From Holtermannia corniformis (Eukaryota > Basidiomycota > Tremellomycetes > Holtermanniales): 64,000 bases of DNA. Where the stretch lies: positions 622,277-686,276 of the forward strand of contig BCIJ01000001.1 of NCBI GenBank assembly GCA_001599935.1, in the 5' to 3' direction. Shown here one piece after another: positions 34,828 to 51,773 of the stretch. Made by a program: the position numbers and the translations under genes. Below the pieces are notes generated by a model. The model ran no database searches, was not told the DNA's origin, and saw only the letters and a list, made by a program, of their open reading frames with translations. Position 1 is the stretch's first letter, and each line of letters begins with the position of its first letter.

Positions 34828-36610
34828 ATGGCCCGGCTTCCTCCCCTTGTCATCGACTGCGGTACCGGCTACTCCAAAAGTGGTACGTGCGGGTGTCTAA
34901 GCCAAGCCAGAACTGCGAGCTGACAAAACCAGGCTTTGCCGGTAATTCGGAGCCATCGTTCGTGTACCCTACCGTCATCGCCACGCGCGAGGCGTCCTCG
35001 TCGACCTCGTCGAATACTGGCGCTGGCGGACGAGGCCCACCTCCCATCGCCGGCAAACCGAGCCATCTCGCAAGCAAGCGAGGGATCGAGGATCTCGACT
35101 TTTATATTGGTGACGAGGCCGTCGCCAACAGCAAGTGAGTGCACGTCCCTTCTTGCCAACGTGATGTAAACTCACTCGAATAGGACCTACTCGCTGCACT
35201 ACCCGATCCGCCATGGTCAGATTGAGAACTGGGACCACATGGAGCGCTTCTGGGAGCAGACCATCTTCAAGTATCTTCGAGCTGAGCCCGAGGATCACTA
35301 CGTGCTCCTGGTGAGTACCATCCGTACGGACCGTAGGCTATGACTAACGACGACAAGACCGAACCCCCTTTGAACGCTCCTGAGAACCGCGAGAACACTG
35401 CGGAAATCATGTTTGAAAGCTTCAATGTACAAGGATTGTGAGGTGGCCATGGTCGCTGGCGGGCTTCGGCTGACATTCCCAGGTACATTGCCGTTCAGGC
35501 TGTGCTTGCGCTCGCGGCTTCGTGGACTTCGTCCAAGGTGCAGGAGCGGACGTTGACGGGTGTGGTCATTGACTCGGGAGACGGTGTGACCCGTGAGTAC
35601 CTGCTGGTGTTCTGTGACTCCGCTGACGAATGCAAATAGACGCAATCCCTGTTGTGTGTTTGCACACTAGATGAGATGTGGTCATTAGCTGACACAACCC
35701 AGGCCGACGGTTATGTTATTGGCTCGTCGATCAAGCACATCCCCATCGCCGGTCGGGACATTACCTACTTTGTTCAGCAGCTGCTGCGTGACCGAGGCGA
35801 GAGTGCTGCCATCCCGCCAGAGGACCAGCTTCGAGTGTGAGTCTGGGCGCCTCGGCGGCCATATCTCAGCTGACAGTCTCCAGCGCCGAAAAGATCAAGG
35901 AGGACTACACCTACGTCTGCCAGGACATTGTCAAGGAGATCAAAAAGTACGACACGGACCCATACAAGTACTTTTCTCGCTTCTCGGGCGAGCACTCGGT
36001 CACTGGCAGGGTGCGCATTGCTCGTTAGATTCTTGCCCAAATCTGATCAGCGTCGCAGAAATACGATCTCGACATTGGCTACGAGCGCTTCCTCGCGCCC
36101 GAAATCTTCTTCAACCCGGAAATCTACTCGTCAGACTTCTTGACGCCACTGCCAGAGGTCGTCGACACGGTCATCCAGACTTCGCCGATTGACACGCGTC
36201 GCGGACTGTACAAGAACATTGTACTGTCCGGCGGGTCGACCATGTTCAAGGACTTTGGCAAGCGCCTGCAGCGCGACATCAAGAACATTGTCGATGGTCG
36301 GATCGCCGGCAGTGAGGAAAAGAGCGGTAGCTTGATGAGGGTGCGCCAAGGTGATCTTTGTCTGGCTGCAAACTGACGATTGCGTAGTCGAGCGGTGTGG
36401 AGGTCAATGTCATCTCGCACAAGCGTCAGCGCTATGCCGTATGGTACGGTGGTAGCTTGATGGCGTCCACGGTGAGCGCAGAGCCTTCTGATCGACGCCG
36501 ACTGACATGCACAGCCCGAATTCTACACGGCCAGCCACTCCAAGCAAGACTACGAAGAGTACGGGCCCTCGCTCGTCCGTCGCTTCTCCGTTTTCGGCAG
36601 CGCCGTCTAG
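34828..36610 (+). CDS. ARP3: Actin-related protein 3 (Arp2/3 complex)
   Basis: ATP-binding core subunit of the Arp2/3 complex, which nucleates branched actin at endocytic patches. ATG at 34828 gives [18 protein letters not shown], joined to [20 protein letters not shown] (nucleotide-binding P1). Then [51 protein letters not shown] (P2), [40 protein letters not shown], and [20 protein letters not shown] (adenosine motif). The C-terminus reads [20 protein letters not shown] and ends [10 protein letters not shown], stop 36608-36610. The insert [16 protein letters not shown] after ATRE and [22 protein letters not shown] sequence mark it as Arp3 rather than actin. Roughly nine short introns. Confidence 0.95.
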
Positions 36611-36696
36611 GCTATGCCTGCGCGCGCGTCCGGTTGTATCACCCAAACCAAGTAGAAAGGGGATGAATGTCATCATGCTCATGCTTTGCTTGCGGA

Positions 36697-37442
36697 TTAC
36701 AATCGAACGGCGTAGGCGATGCAGACGCACATGATCGAGTCCTACAAACGGTCAGCTGTGCGTCTGGCTACCAGCCGGGCGCGCACATTACTATACACTT
36801 CTTGTACAGCGCAGTCGGAATCCTCCCAATGGCAGGCCATGTCGGCGCTAGGTAAGATGCGTGAGACAATGTATGGCTCGCCGATAGGCAGGCTCACCGT
36901 CCTCCTTGACCCAGATTCTCATTCAACGTCGCTGTGACCTGGGACAGAGTCAGTGCTCCGACAAGACGGCCACTGGCGAGCTGCAACGTACTATATACTT
37001 GTAGCCTCTTGGCTCGATCTCAACCATACGCTGCTTGACTCTCTGCCGGGTCTCAGTGTCGCATGCGCACGACTTGCACTGCCAAGGCTGACCTGAGTAA
37101 TGTCTTTGGAATAGCTTGACATCAGCGCCTTGTCTGTCGAGCTCCACGTCGCTCCTGCGCTCATGTGAGCTCATGGACGTGCGCACGGACGTCGATCACT
37201 GCACCTTGCAATGTCTGTTTGAGTAGCTGATCCAGTCAGACATTGTCCACTCTCAGTCCCTGTAGCTCACAGTCTTGATGTAAGGTCTGACCTGGTCTGC
37301 GTCAAACTTGCTGATCGCAAAGGTGCATCGTGAGCTTCCAGGTCGACACAGCAAACTCGACGTACGTGAACTTTGGCGAGGAAGCGTCTGAACGCGGTGC
37401 TGGAGGTGACAAGGCTCCTCCAAGCCTCGCTCTAGGATCCAT
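36697..37442 (-). CDS. Tctex-type dynein light chain
   Basis: Light chain of cytoplasmic dynein that binds the intermediate chain and cargo. No single frame shows the gene; it appears only after splicing six short introns. ATG at 37442 gives MDPRARLGGALSPPAPRSDA, then KFDADQVRPYIKT, LLKQTLQGATWSSTDKALM, SSYSKDITQRVKQRMVEIEP, RGYKYIVTATLNENLGQGGR, ADMACHWEDSDCAVQEVYSN, and DSIMCVCIAYAVRL with stop at 36697-36699. This order (IxPRGYKYIV, GQGGR, CHWEDxD, NDSI-C-C) is the Tctex1/TCTEX1D2 pattern. All joins are GT-AG and in phase. Convergent with ARP3 (86 bp), divergent from PEX11 (137 bp). Confidence 0.85.
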
Positions 37443-37579
37443 TTCGCAGTCTCACTGACGCTCAACCGTCGTGGCCGTCTTGTTGCAGGTGATCAAGCTG
37501 ACGGACGTAGCGTGCGCACAACGCGTTGCCCGCCGGCTATTGACATTTCCCACTATCGACCACCAACGACTGCCTACAT

Positions 37580-38851
37580 ATGCCTGCTTCGACAACAGAG
37601 ATCAAGCAGAGACGTTCCCAGCAGCCCTTTCCATCGCCTCCTCCGTCCGCCGCGGGCGATCTGCCGACTCACGCGCCGGAGAGCTCACACAATCCCTGGC
37701 GGGAACCACTCGAGCCAAGTCTAGTCATTGGCACGGTTGCCATGTCGGACCATGCGAGCACATCGTCCTCTGTACAGATAGGGGAACGTCTGCTAGAGGC
37801 CAAGCAGCGGCGTCAAGACGAGCAAGACGAGTTGCCGAAGGAAATCGTCGTCTACCCTGTGCACGACCCTCTACCGTCCGGGCGCAAAGGCAAGGAGCGA
37901 GCAATCTATGCGCCATCTGCTATCTCGGTGCTGGCTGCTATCATGGACACAAGCAACGGCCGCGACAAGGTCTTGGTGAGCTCTGGGCGTGGTCAGTTAA
38001 GACCGACCCGCTGATCATGGTCAGAAATGCGCCCAGTACTCGCTACGAACATATCTATACCTCATCTCGATGATCAGTCGCGTTCGAGCGCTCTCTCCTC
38101 GACAGAAACAGCATGCAGCTGGTTTGAAAGGGACTGTATCGGGGTTGAGCATCACCCGGTGAGTGACGGTATCGACGATTGGCTTCGCACTGACGGGCTT
38201 AGGAAATGCTTGCTGCTGCTCAACCCCCTTCATCCACTGGATCATCTCCTATCACCCCATCCCTTGCCGGCACGAGAAATGCTAGGTCACCTTCTCGAGC
38301 TGGCATCCGCGCTGTCGGATGACATTTTTTGCTTGTACCGACTAGGCGTTGTCGGTAGGCGATGGGGCGATTGGGCAGATCAGTGGGCAAAGTACGTGAG
38401 CGTAACATACTTCATGACCCTATTAACGGTGCTGCAGTCGTTTATGGTTTTTGTCCACCTTGATCAACCTTTACAAGCTTGAACGATACGCCTTTCCAAA
38501 AATACTGGCGGCCGCCGATACGCAATCTGATGCGAGTGCGCACCAGCGACTGCCATCGAATCATAAGGCCCTGTCTGATGCTCGCCAAACTCGCTTGAAG
38601 TTGCTTTGCGATCTTGTCTTCGTCTGTAAGTGTCGTCAAAGCATTGTATGTTCACCGCTGATGATCATAGCATACGACATCTTTGACCTGACACCGCTCA
38701 AGGAACCAATACAGTGCGTGACTGGTCTGTCAGCGGCAATCATTGGGTGAGTAGCTTGGTTCGCTGTAGTACACTTCAGCTCACCATGCCTAGCACCCGC
38801 AAGCTCTTCAGCAAGCACGCGTCAGCTCTGGTTGCAAAGGGTATGCAATGA
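37580..38851 (+). CDS. PEX11: Peroxisome proliferation protein PEX11
   Basis: Membrane-remodelling protein that elongates peroxisomes before fission. ATG at 37580; a basic, Pro/Ser-rich N-terminal extension (IKQRRSQQPFPSPPPSAAG) precedes the family core. The core shows DTSNGRDKVLKCAQY, TRKCLLLLNPLHPL, SALSDDIFCLYRLGVVGRRW, STLINLYKLERY, RLKLLCDLVFVSYDIFDLTP, and a terminal LSAAIIG-TRKLFSKHASAL. The GRDKVLK...QY opening, the SDD-LG-VGRRW block and the late C-terminal membrane helix match Pfam PEX11. The N-terminal extension is longer than in yeast PEX11, and its first in-frame Met is not the only option (AMSDHAS lies 54 residues on). Stop 38849-38851. Confidence 0.82.
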
Positions 38852-39109
38852 TGCAAAATCGTGCATCTTTGCAACCGCACTTGACGATGCACAAGCAATC
38901 GCATTGATCCGTCTGCAGCATCTTGACCTGAACAGACAACGACGTGCTCGTTCCTCGTTGACAGAGTGCTGGCACAACCACGTGGTAAAACCTCGGCACT
39001 GACGCGAACGAGCAAGAGCGAGTCAGAATATCGGCAGTGCCGCACAGCAAATCTCTCATCATCTACATCCATCGGTGTTTGCCAAATCCAACTCACAAGG
39101 ACAACGAGC

Positions 39110-40975
39110 ATGTCCCGTCGGCCCTCGGTGCAGCACGCGCAGGCTGGGATTCCGCTTGCACAACTTCGCAGCTCTGAGCCCTCGTTCGAACCAGTATTTG
39201 ACGATCTGCGCGAGCACACATCCATCCCGTCATCCGAGGTGGTCGCTGAGGCTGATGATGTCCTGATATCGGGTGACTATGTGGATGGCGGCTTTGGCTG
39301 GGTCATCACCTTCTGTAAGTACCTCTCGACCCCGGGGCACAATGACTCATCGTTATGAAGGTGCTTTCGTCCTCATCTTCCAATACCTCGGTATTCTGTA
39401 TGCGTGGGGCGTCATCCAAGCTGCACTACTCAAGGAGGGTCTGGCGGACTCACGGTCCCTGAGTGCAATTGGTGCCGTTTCCGCTTTCGCACTGGCATTG
39501 TCCTGTTTGCCTGTGCGTAACGATGGCGCGGCATAATGCCAAGCTGACACCTCTCAGGCTTCCTGGATCTTGCCCAGGATTGGCGTCCGGCTCACGGCTC
39601 TGGCCGGAGTTTTAGTTTCTGCGGCCAGTCTTGCTCTGGCGGGGTTTGCGACCGATAGCTTGCCGGGTCTCATCTTTTTGCAAGGCGTCATGTTTGGCAC
39701 TAGCGGGTCACTAATCTACCTGGTGAGGCGGAGATTGACTACACCAAATTGGATAGCTGAGGGTTACAGACGGCATACACGATCCCAAGTCAATACTTTA
39801 TGAAGAAGCGCGGGCTTGCAACGGGTATTGCGTCTTGCGGCGGCGGCCTCGGGGGAGCAGCCTGGTCAATCGTACGTCTCAAAGGGCAGAGGCACGGTGC
39901 GATATCCTTATTCAAATGTCCCATAGCTGATCGAGCGCCTGATCGCACACTGGGGTCTGGCTTGGTCGTACCGCTTTGCGGCCCTGATGACGTTGGTGTT
40001 AGGCGTGGTATGTCACATTGCGCTCGTTGGCTGCGTTGCTGACATCCCACAGCCATCAGCCCTTGTCCTCCGCCCTGGTTTCATGGGACGTAGACCACCG
40101 AGTGCGACTCACACCGTGGAGAAGGGCATCTTTCGCTCTTCGCGCTACACGCGCACGCTTGCCGCCTGTTTTGTCCTCTCGTACCCCTTCTTCATTCCGC
40201 CGTTTGTGAGTGCCCTAGGTGGATGCACACCAATCGTAGCTGACATCGTATAGTACATCTCACAATACTGTGCGCAACCATGATGCAACTCACCTGATCT
40301 GGACTTACTCGCCTCAGCCCAATCCGTTGGGCTCACCCCCGCACAAGGCGCCTTGTACTCGGCGCTCTTCAACATTGCCTCTGGTATCGGACGTATTGCT
40401 TTCGGCGTCCTCGCGGATTTCGCCCTTGGCGTTGGTTATCACCTAGCAAAAAAATCGGTCACTGATGCCGCTTCCAGAACATCAACTCATGGATGAGTGC
40501 AGTCGGCCTTATTGTTCTGAGTTCGTTCCTCATCTGGCCCTTCGCAACCTCTCAGGGCCTGATTGCTGCGTGAGTTGGCACTGGTCCCGCGCCATGACAG
40601 GTCGTCACTGACCCTATCGCCAGCTTTGTGATGATTTGTGGCCTGGGCTCCGGCGGCTTTTTCTCGCTCCAATCCAGCATCGTTTCGCAGATCATCGGCA
40701 GCCATCGCCTCAACTACGGCATCGGGTGGCTCGAAGTCGCGCAGAGCTTGGGCTACCTTGCTGGTCCGATCTCGGCTGGAGCACTGCTCGATGCCTTTGG
40801 TGGCCCGGAGCAGGGTGCAGGACCCTACCGACCGGCTATGGTGCGCACGAGAATGCTTGCTGGTTATGACTGACACGCTTGCTAGTTTTTGGTCGGCGCA
40901 ACCTCGTTGCTGTCATTCATCTTGATAGGCTCTGTTCGGTTCAGCACGAGCCGCAAGGTGTGGATGCGTTGTTGA
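39110..40975 (+). CDS. MFS transporter, monocarboxylate (MCT/SLC16) type
   Basis: Twelve-helix carrier of the monocarboxylate porter group. ATG at 39110 opens MSRRPSVQHAQAGIPLAQLR; the cytosolic N-terminus leads to DYVDGGFGWVIT, the DGGxGW motif typical of this group. Then YLGILYAWGVIQAALLKEGL, SAIGAVSAFALALSCLPA, LIFLQGVMFGTSGSLIYLTA, SQYFMKKRGLATGIASCGGG, an ALYSALFNIASGIGRIAFGV helix, ICGLGSGGFFSLQSSIVSQI, and YLAGPISAGALLDAFGG. A 48-nt intron starting GTGCGC after YISQY (near 40275) is needed to remove a TGA; it restores YISQYSQSVGLTPAQG. Stop at 40973-40975. Substrate unknown. Confidence 0.85.
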
Positions 40976-41103
40976 CAGGCTTGGAATGTCTCAGGGCTTG
41001 CTGGACTCATTGATCGACTTGTCACAGCAGAGGTTACAGCTACAGGAATGTTATATGTACAAGCTGAAATCCTTGGTCATCGACTGGTCGAGTGAGCACG
41101 CTT

Positions 41104-41777
41104 TCAGCCCCAACCACCCTTGCCTTCCCGGCGACCGCTCTTCTTTTGTCCTCTGGCCTGCTTCTCGCTTCTTCGGCGCGCTTCTTCGACTCTGGCCAGA
41201 TCTCGAACCTTTGCTCGCTGCTCTTCGCTCGGTTCTTTGACGATCAGCGACCGGCCAGAAGAGACAATGGTGGCATGCAGTTTGCGGATGCAAGCATCAA
41301 GGTTGAGTGGGGCAGATCGATGTTCGGATGCGGAGATGAGAAGGCAGTTTTGGTTTGCGACGTAGCTGGGCTATATTTGTACCGATCAGCGACCGATCAA
41401 GAGGATCACACTGCGACGAACACTTTGTGCCAAAGCGGGCTGCAGAAAAGGGGGTAGCCAGGCTTGCTGAGATTTCAGCTCGCAGCGTAGCGTCGCCTTG
41501 GTGCTAGTCTTGTTCACATGCTTTGTGGCCAGTGAGCCATATGAATTTATACAGGCTAATGCATCCTCACCTGTCCGCCAGGCCCACTTGATCGACTCCA
41601 GCTCACGGCGTAGCCCGTCTTGGGAATGTCCGCCTCGACGAAATCGTTCAGCCATGCCTGTGCCTCGTGATGATCACCGGACGAACTCAGAGCTGCGAGG
41701 GACAGCAGTCTGGGAGATGCAGGAGCCCATGATCTCGCACTAGTGCTCAGAAAGCGCATGCTACCGCTTCTATGCAT
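41104..41777 (-). CDS. Mitochondrial ribosome-rescue factor, ICT1/ArfB type (GGQ domain)
   Basis: Codon-independent peptidyl-tRNA hydrolase that frees stalled mitochondrial ribosomes. Start ATG at 41777 (MHRSGSMRFLSTSARSWA) gives a short Arg/Ser presequence; the inner Met at 41759 is also possible. The catalytic motif SSGPGGQ is followed, after an intron of about 60 nt, by HVNKTSTKATLR. Then LPPFLQPALAQSV, FVISSQTQRSSQQNLDACLD and KLHATIV, as in release-factor domain 3. The C-terminus is the basic tail expected for mRNA-channel binding, KQARGQKKSGRREGKGGWG, with stop 41104-41106. Length fits ICT1/ArfB rather than full release factors, which carry codon-recognition domains. Divergent from the RecQ gene (155 bp). 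Confidence 0.85.
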
Positions 41778-41932
41778 CTTGGACCAGCTCAAGATCGATC
41801 ATACGGTCACGTGATGCACTCTTGCTTGGATGTATCAAGCTTGTCTTCCGACTTTGCGAGCTCTTGGATGCACGTCTGTTACCGCAAACTACGTGTACAG
41901 GCGTCAAATCAACGCCTAGAATCAAGCTGGTC

Positions 41933-45925
<3,993 letters not shown>

Positions 45926-45968
45926 TCGGCTACAGATGCATCTATGTTATATAGCAATCAAGAGAGGC

Positions 45969-47410
<1,442 letters not shown>

Positions 47411-47770
47411 TTTCTGCTGATCGTTGGTGGTGGTGGTGATAGGCAACAGGCGAGTTGAAGTTGAACCGCTTGCAGGGGGTTTAGAGCTCGAACCGAACGA
47501 GCGTGCCGAGAGACGAGTGCGAGTGGTGGCAAACGATGGAATCGGCCGAGCGAATGGGCGGAGTGATGTACGGAGCAGCTTGGCGGATGGGTGAGCTGAT
47601 ATGCAGTAGTGTTTGTTGGTGGCGCCGAGTCGGAGGTCGGAAAGATGGAAAACGGTGGAACGGTGTTTGTCAGCGTCACGCGGCGTCGGCCGAGCGCGGC
47701 GATCGCAGGCAGTGCGACCCGAGCAGTAGTGAGCTTTCGGCGTCTGCGGCAGTGGCGGGCACGGGGTCAT

Positions 47771-49192
47771 GTTCAGCCTAATGGTGAGTTTGGCAGCAAT
47801 CAGGTAGCAGGATACTGCTGGCTTGCATCAGTGTAGCTGTCTGGCTGGAGTGCATCGCGGCGCTGACACGACGCATGCCAAGTGCCACATGTTCGACAAG
47901 AGAAATGACTTGGGTCCTCACCGCCACTTGCGACTTGCTCTGACATTCAGTGCGTCGGCGCACAGTCTACGAATGCCCATGCTCTATCACAGTCTGCAAT
48001 GAGGGATACATCACTCCTTTGCTGCGGTAGATCGCACCAGCTGCGCACGGACATTGACGATCGGAATTGCACCACCATCAATCCATCAATCCTCACCTCC
48101 ATCAGATTGCATGCCGCTTACTCCGGATCAAACTGCCAAGAGGACTGGATCGCCGGCTCCGAGCTCGTCGCACCAGTGATCGGGGCTAGACACGCTGATC
48201 ATGGAGCCAACTGCTGACTTGCTGATGCCAAGCTGAAGCAACCCGCTGGGACTGCACCGCCGCCAGTGTCTCGGAGGCGAGGCTTTGACCCGATGCTGAC
48301 TCATGACCTTTTCCCTGGCCGCCAATCCGCGTCGACTGCTCGTGTGCCAGCATAGCAACCCTAAGCGACGATCGCTCATCGCCCAGCGACACTGGCGATC
48401 CGTCAGCGCTGGCCGCCCGCCTGCAGGCTACGTCACGCACGGGCAATGCTCCGCGTTCTACGTCGACACCGCATAGAAGTCCTTTGAGCGAGCCGTGGAG
48501 ATCCACTCGGGTGTAGCCGGCGCACCCCGGTCGTCTGTCACCTCGGCCTTTTGTTGGACCTCGGGCAGGGCAATGGGCGCGATGGCAGCGTGGGTGATCG
48601 AGCGCTGGCTCCCGAGTAGCGTGTCCTTTGCGAAGCCGCCGGTATTGTAGGATCTCAAAGGCCTTCTGACGGTCGCGGCTTCTTCGAGTCATGCTGGCCC
48701 GGGGTTTGAAACACTGGCTCGGAGCTTGGACGCTGGCGAGACGGTGACGGACAAGAGACCAGACCCGATCGGTGCTCGCCCCTGGTTAGCGCATCTGCAG
48801 ATCCCTGTGGGAGCCGTCTGTCCTATGCAGATCCCTTTGCGCGCCGCCCCGCTGACAGAGCGAAAACGTTGCAGCTTCCGCAGACCCGAATGACGGCCCG
48901 AGCGCAGATGAGCGAGCCCAGGGCGGCGAGCGACAGAGCCTCGCGTCGAGATTGCTCCGAGCCGCGAGGCTGGCAAGGCCGCGCACGAGTCGTGTCACTA
49001 AGCCCTCTTGGAGGGATAGATACATAGTCAGCCGCACAATCGCCCGGCCCACCCGCCGAGCGATCCCCTCGCCATCTCGACTTATTGTGAGTTTGGTGGC
49101 GAGGGAGCTTGCCAGCGTAACGCTGCGCTCCTGGTGGGACAGAGCGTGCTGAGCACTTGCAGCGTATACGAGTGACCTGGCGAGCACGCAGA
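47771..49192. other. Long spacer upstream of HSF-type gene, with one possible minus-strand gene
   Basis: About 1.4 kb. No conserved gene recognised except the weak candidate at 48458-48760. Otherwise it should hold promoters of the thioredoxin reductase gene and the HSF-type regulator. Confidence 0.4.
48458..48760 (-). CDS. Possible small mitochondrial-type protein, weak prediction
   Basis: Not recognised. The minus strand reads RRPLRSYNTGGFAKDTLLGS, then ITHAAIAPIALPEVQQKAEV and TPEWISTARSKDFYAVST with stop at 48458-48460. Composition looks protein-like, unlike nearby shadows. A 47-nt GT-AG intron upstream would join it to SLVRHRLASVQAPSQ, giving an Arg-rich, acid-poor start like a mitochondrial presequence. 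I cannot find the initiator ATG; an in-frame TAA lies above, so another intron would be required. A 168-codon frame overlaps in a different phase from an ATG at 48692. Low confidence. Confidence 0.25.
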
Positions 49193-51022
49193 ATGACCAA
49201 CACCGCCCCGCACTCGGCTCCGTCCTTTTACCGCTCGCACCAGCCTTCGACGCCAGTCCAGCCATCGCCGTTCAACTACGCGTTCCTCTCCCCGTCACCG
49301 GGCAGCCAACAGGGCCCGTCTGTCCCGTTTCAAGGCTTTGCTCCGGTCGGGGGCTACTTTCCACCTCAGCGCGAGCAAGACCCGTTCTACGCGTCGCCAC
49401 TGCCGCTCGGCGGGCATCCAGGCCGCACCGGAGCCGCACACGGTCGTAAGCGGAGTGACAAAGCAAAGGGTCCAAAGGTCGAGGGCAAGGCGCCGAGCTT
49501 CCTCACAAAGCTGTACCTGTGCGTGACGCCCATCGCGAGCCAAAACCGTGCTGACTCCTTTTGCCACACAGCATCCTGTGCGTCGTTTGGCGCCCTGTTA
49601 TCACCTCGGCCACTGTGACTGACTGCTTGGTAGTGACGCGCCAGAGTACAGTCACGTAAGTTGCTTGCTGCGACTGCGACCTGTTATAGCTGATTGAGCC
49701 TCACAGATGATCCGTTGGGACGAGACGGGCGATTCGATTCTCATTGAGAAACCCGACGTGCTAGCTCGTCAAGTCCTCAGCATCGTCTATCGTCAGAGCC
49801 GCTTTGCGAGTTTTTCGAGGCAGCTCAATGTCAGTTTTGCCACCCATCCGTGACGAGCGGGGACTGATGCCATGCGCAGATCTATGGCTTCATGCGCAAG
49901 GTGGGTCTTGTGACAGATCACATTGATTCTGGTAATTGACCGACATGGTACTGGCAGACTGGTGGAGTTCGCCACAGTGAGCGCCACCAAGAGACCGAGG
50001 CGAGCGTATGGAGTACGTCTCGACTGCTACCGCTGCGCAGCTTGTTGACAGTCGTAGCGCACCCGACGCTCAAGCGCGGATCAACTCGCGAGCAAGTCTT
50101 GGCATTCAAGCGCCGTGTACCACCGCGCATCAGCCAGCGCAAGACGGCTGCTGCTCCCGCCACGACCACTTCAGCTGCACCTATGCCTATCTCGCCATTG
50201 TCAGGCTCGAGCGACATCAGTATCGGTCCAAGCTCACCAGAGAACCCGTTCGGGCGCCTCATGGACGACGACGGTTTGACCTCGAGCCCGCCTCGCCTTC
50301 AGCCGCAGCTTGTTGCCGAAAGTGAGCGCGGGTACGTCAGACCACGTCCTCAGCCTGTTCCCGCGCCGGCAATGGTACGCATGCAAGCACTCAACAATGC
50401 CACCGGTGGCATCTTCCAGCCGCGCTCTGCGCCTGCCGCAACCGGCGGTGCTGCACTCTCCTACCCTTCGTACACCTTTTCCTACCACCGTCCAGCACCA
50501 TACCCTACTCGCTCACCCTACCGGCCCGTGGTCTCGAGCTCGCTGGGCGAACCAGCGACGCAGTACAAGTCGCCCACGTACTCGCTCACCGACGCCTCCT
50601 CGTGGTCTACGAGCGGTATGGTCGAGCTACAACCGCAATCGCAACCGTTTCAGTTCCAACCTCCGCCGTTGGCACCGCCCGAGCCAGAGGTCGAGATGTT
50701 CCCCATGTCGCCCGATCAAATTGTCGCGCAACCTGTTGCCGCACCCGGGTCGGTACCCCCATCAACCCCCGCCACTGTGCGTCACTACTCGTCAATCAGA
50801 CCGAGCCAAGGTCAGACCTGGCCAAAGCACTACGACAGCACGGGCAGCACGCTCGAGTACAATCAAAAGATGAGCGGCGCACCAGTCGAGTACCAAACGC
50901 CGCAGGGGCTTCTCTCGCCTCTCCGGCTCGATTCAGGCGCAACGACGTTCATGGGTGCTAGCGCGGGTACAGACGATGTGGGCGAGATGGCGTTCAGGCT
51001 CGGCTCGGTGCCGACGCGTTGA
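49193..51022 (+). CDS. HSF-type DNA-binding transcription factor
   Basis: ATG at 49193 (MTNTAPHSAPSFYRSHQPST). After a Pro/Ser-rich leader the HSF winged-helix domain begins KAPSFLTKLY. A 6-nt microexon (CATCCT, 49572-49577) and the exon DAPEYSH join it to MIRWDETGDSILIEKP, VLARQVLSIVYRQSRFASFS and RQLNIYGFMRK. This has the FxxKLYxxL, IRWxxxGdSfxi and FxSFxRQLNxYGF pattern of HSF domains. The rest is long, disordered and Pro/Ser/Gln rich (QPQSQPFQFQPPPLAPPEPE) with no clear heptad-repeat trimerisation domain, more like fungal Sfl1/Mga1-type regulators than classical Hsf1. It ends MAFRLGSVPTR, stop 51020-51022. Confidence 0.82.
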
Positions 51023-51506
51023 GAGTGTCATCTTGCGTTGTGCTTATCAAGGGTGAGCAAGAGTTTGATATGGGCATGGGCACGGGCACGACGGTTATAA
51101 CCGCGACGTTGTAATGTCTTGTATCACTGTGTTATAGCATAGCGTGTGACGAGCGCTTGTTGAATGTCCAGGGGAGGTCGACGCGCTCACTCGATAGGAA
51201 AGGTTAGCGTGTTGGTTTCTTGGTAGACGGGGGACGCACGTTGAAGCTGTGCGGATGGGGAGCGCTACTGCCAAGTCCGTCGGTGTCTTCCGAGCTCGCA
51301 TAACAAGCTAGCAGTGTCCACGAGAAGGCTCAGCCAGGTGAAAAGTCATCAGCTGAGTAGCTGCTGTTCATATCGTCCGTCATGACTGTTAAAAAGCCCA
51401 ATGGATGGAGTGATCCACAGTATCAGTTGGAAATCACAAGTCTTGTTGAAGATGCACCATAGTAAGACTGCCTGGATCAGTGGCTCAATGCAGTTCTCGG
51501 GCGCAG
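51023..51506. other. Spacer downstream of HSF-type gene
   Basis: No gene recognised. A short frame MTVKKPNGWSDPQYQLEIT begins near 51381 and could be a first exon of the small gene that follows, but I found no in-phase intron. Confidence 0.35.
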
Positions 51507-51773
51507 ATGGCAGTAAGCCAGCATACCTTGGAGATCAACGACTGGGAATACCACGTTATCATCAAGAACTCGGCCCAAGGCCCACTTGAAGCGTCGGAAG
51601 AGACATTGTCCACGCTTCGGCCGCGATACACAGTAGAGGGGCGGAACGCACTGGATGAAGAGGAGAGCAGGATCGCTCAGGCGCTCCTGAGGGCACGAGT
51701 CGCTCGCTTGGCGCTCGATGAGATGGCGACCGAGCAACATATCGAAACGAGTCTCGGAACCTCGCTGGGGTGA
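51507..51773 (+). CDS. Small hypothetical protein
   Basis: Not recognised. An 88-codon frame beginning MAVSQHTLEINDWEYHVII and ending HIETSLGTSLG. It is charged and mostly helical in the second half (DEEESRIAQALLRARVARLA). No signal peptide or membrane helix. The start may instead lie in an upstream exon near 51381. Support is only the protein-like composition and lack of any better reading, so it may be a shadow. Confidence 0.4.
   Translation: MAVSQHTLEINDWEYHVIIKNSAQGPLEASEETLSTLRPRYTVEGRNALDEEESRIAQALLRARVARLALDEMATEQHIETSLGTSLG

Noticed and set aside
40240..40330. Apparent in-frame stop breaking the MCT-type transporter
   Set aside because: A 48-nt intron with donor GTGCGC and acceptor CTCAG removes it and restores the family sequence YISQYSQSVGL, so the gene is not a pseudogene.
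48186..48692. 168-codon minus-strand ATG frame before the HSF-type gene
   Set aside because: Arg-rich shadow composition with no motif; the overlapping frame at 48458-48660 looks more protein-like.
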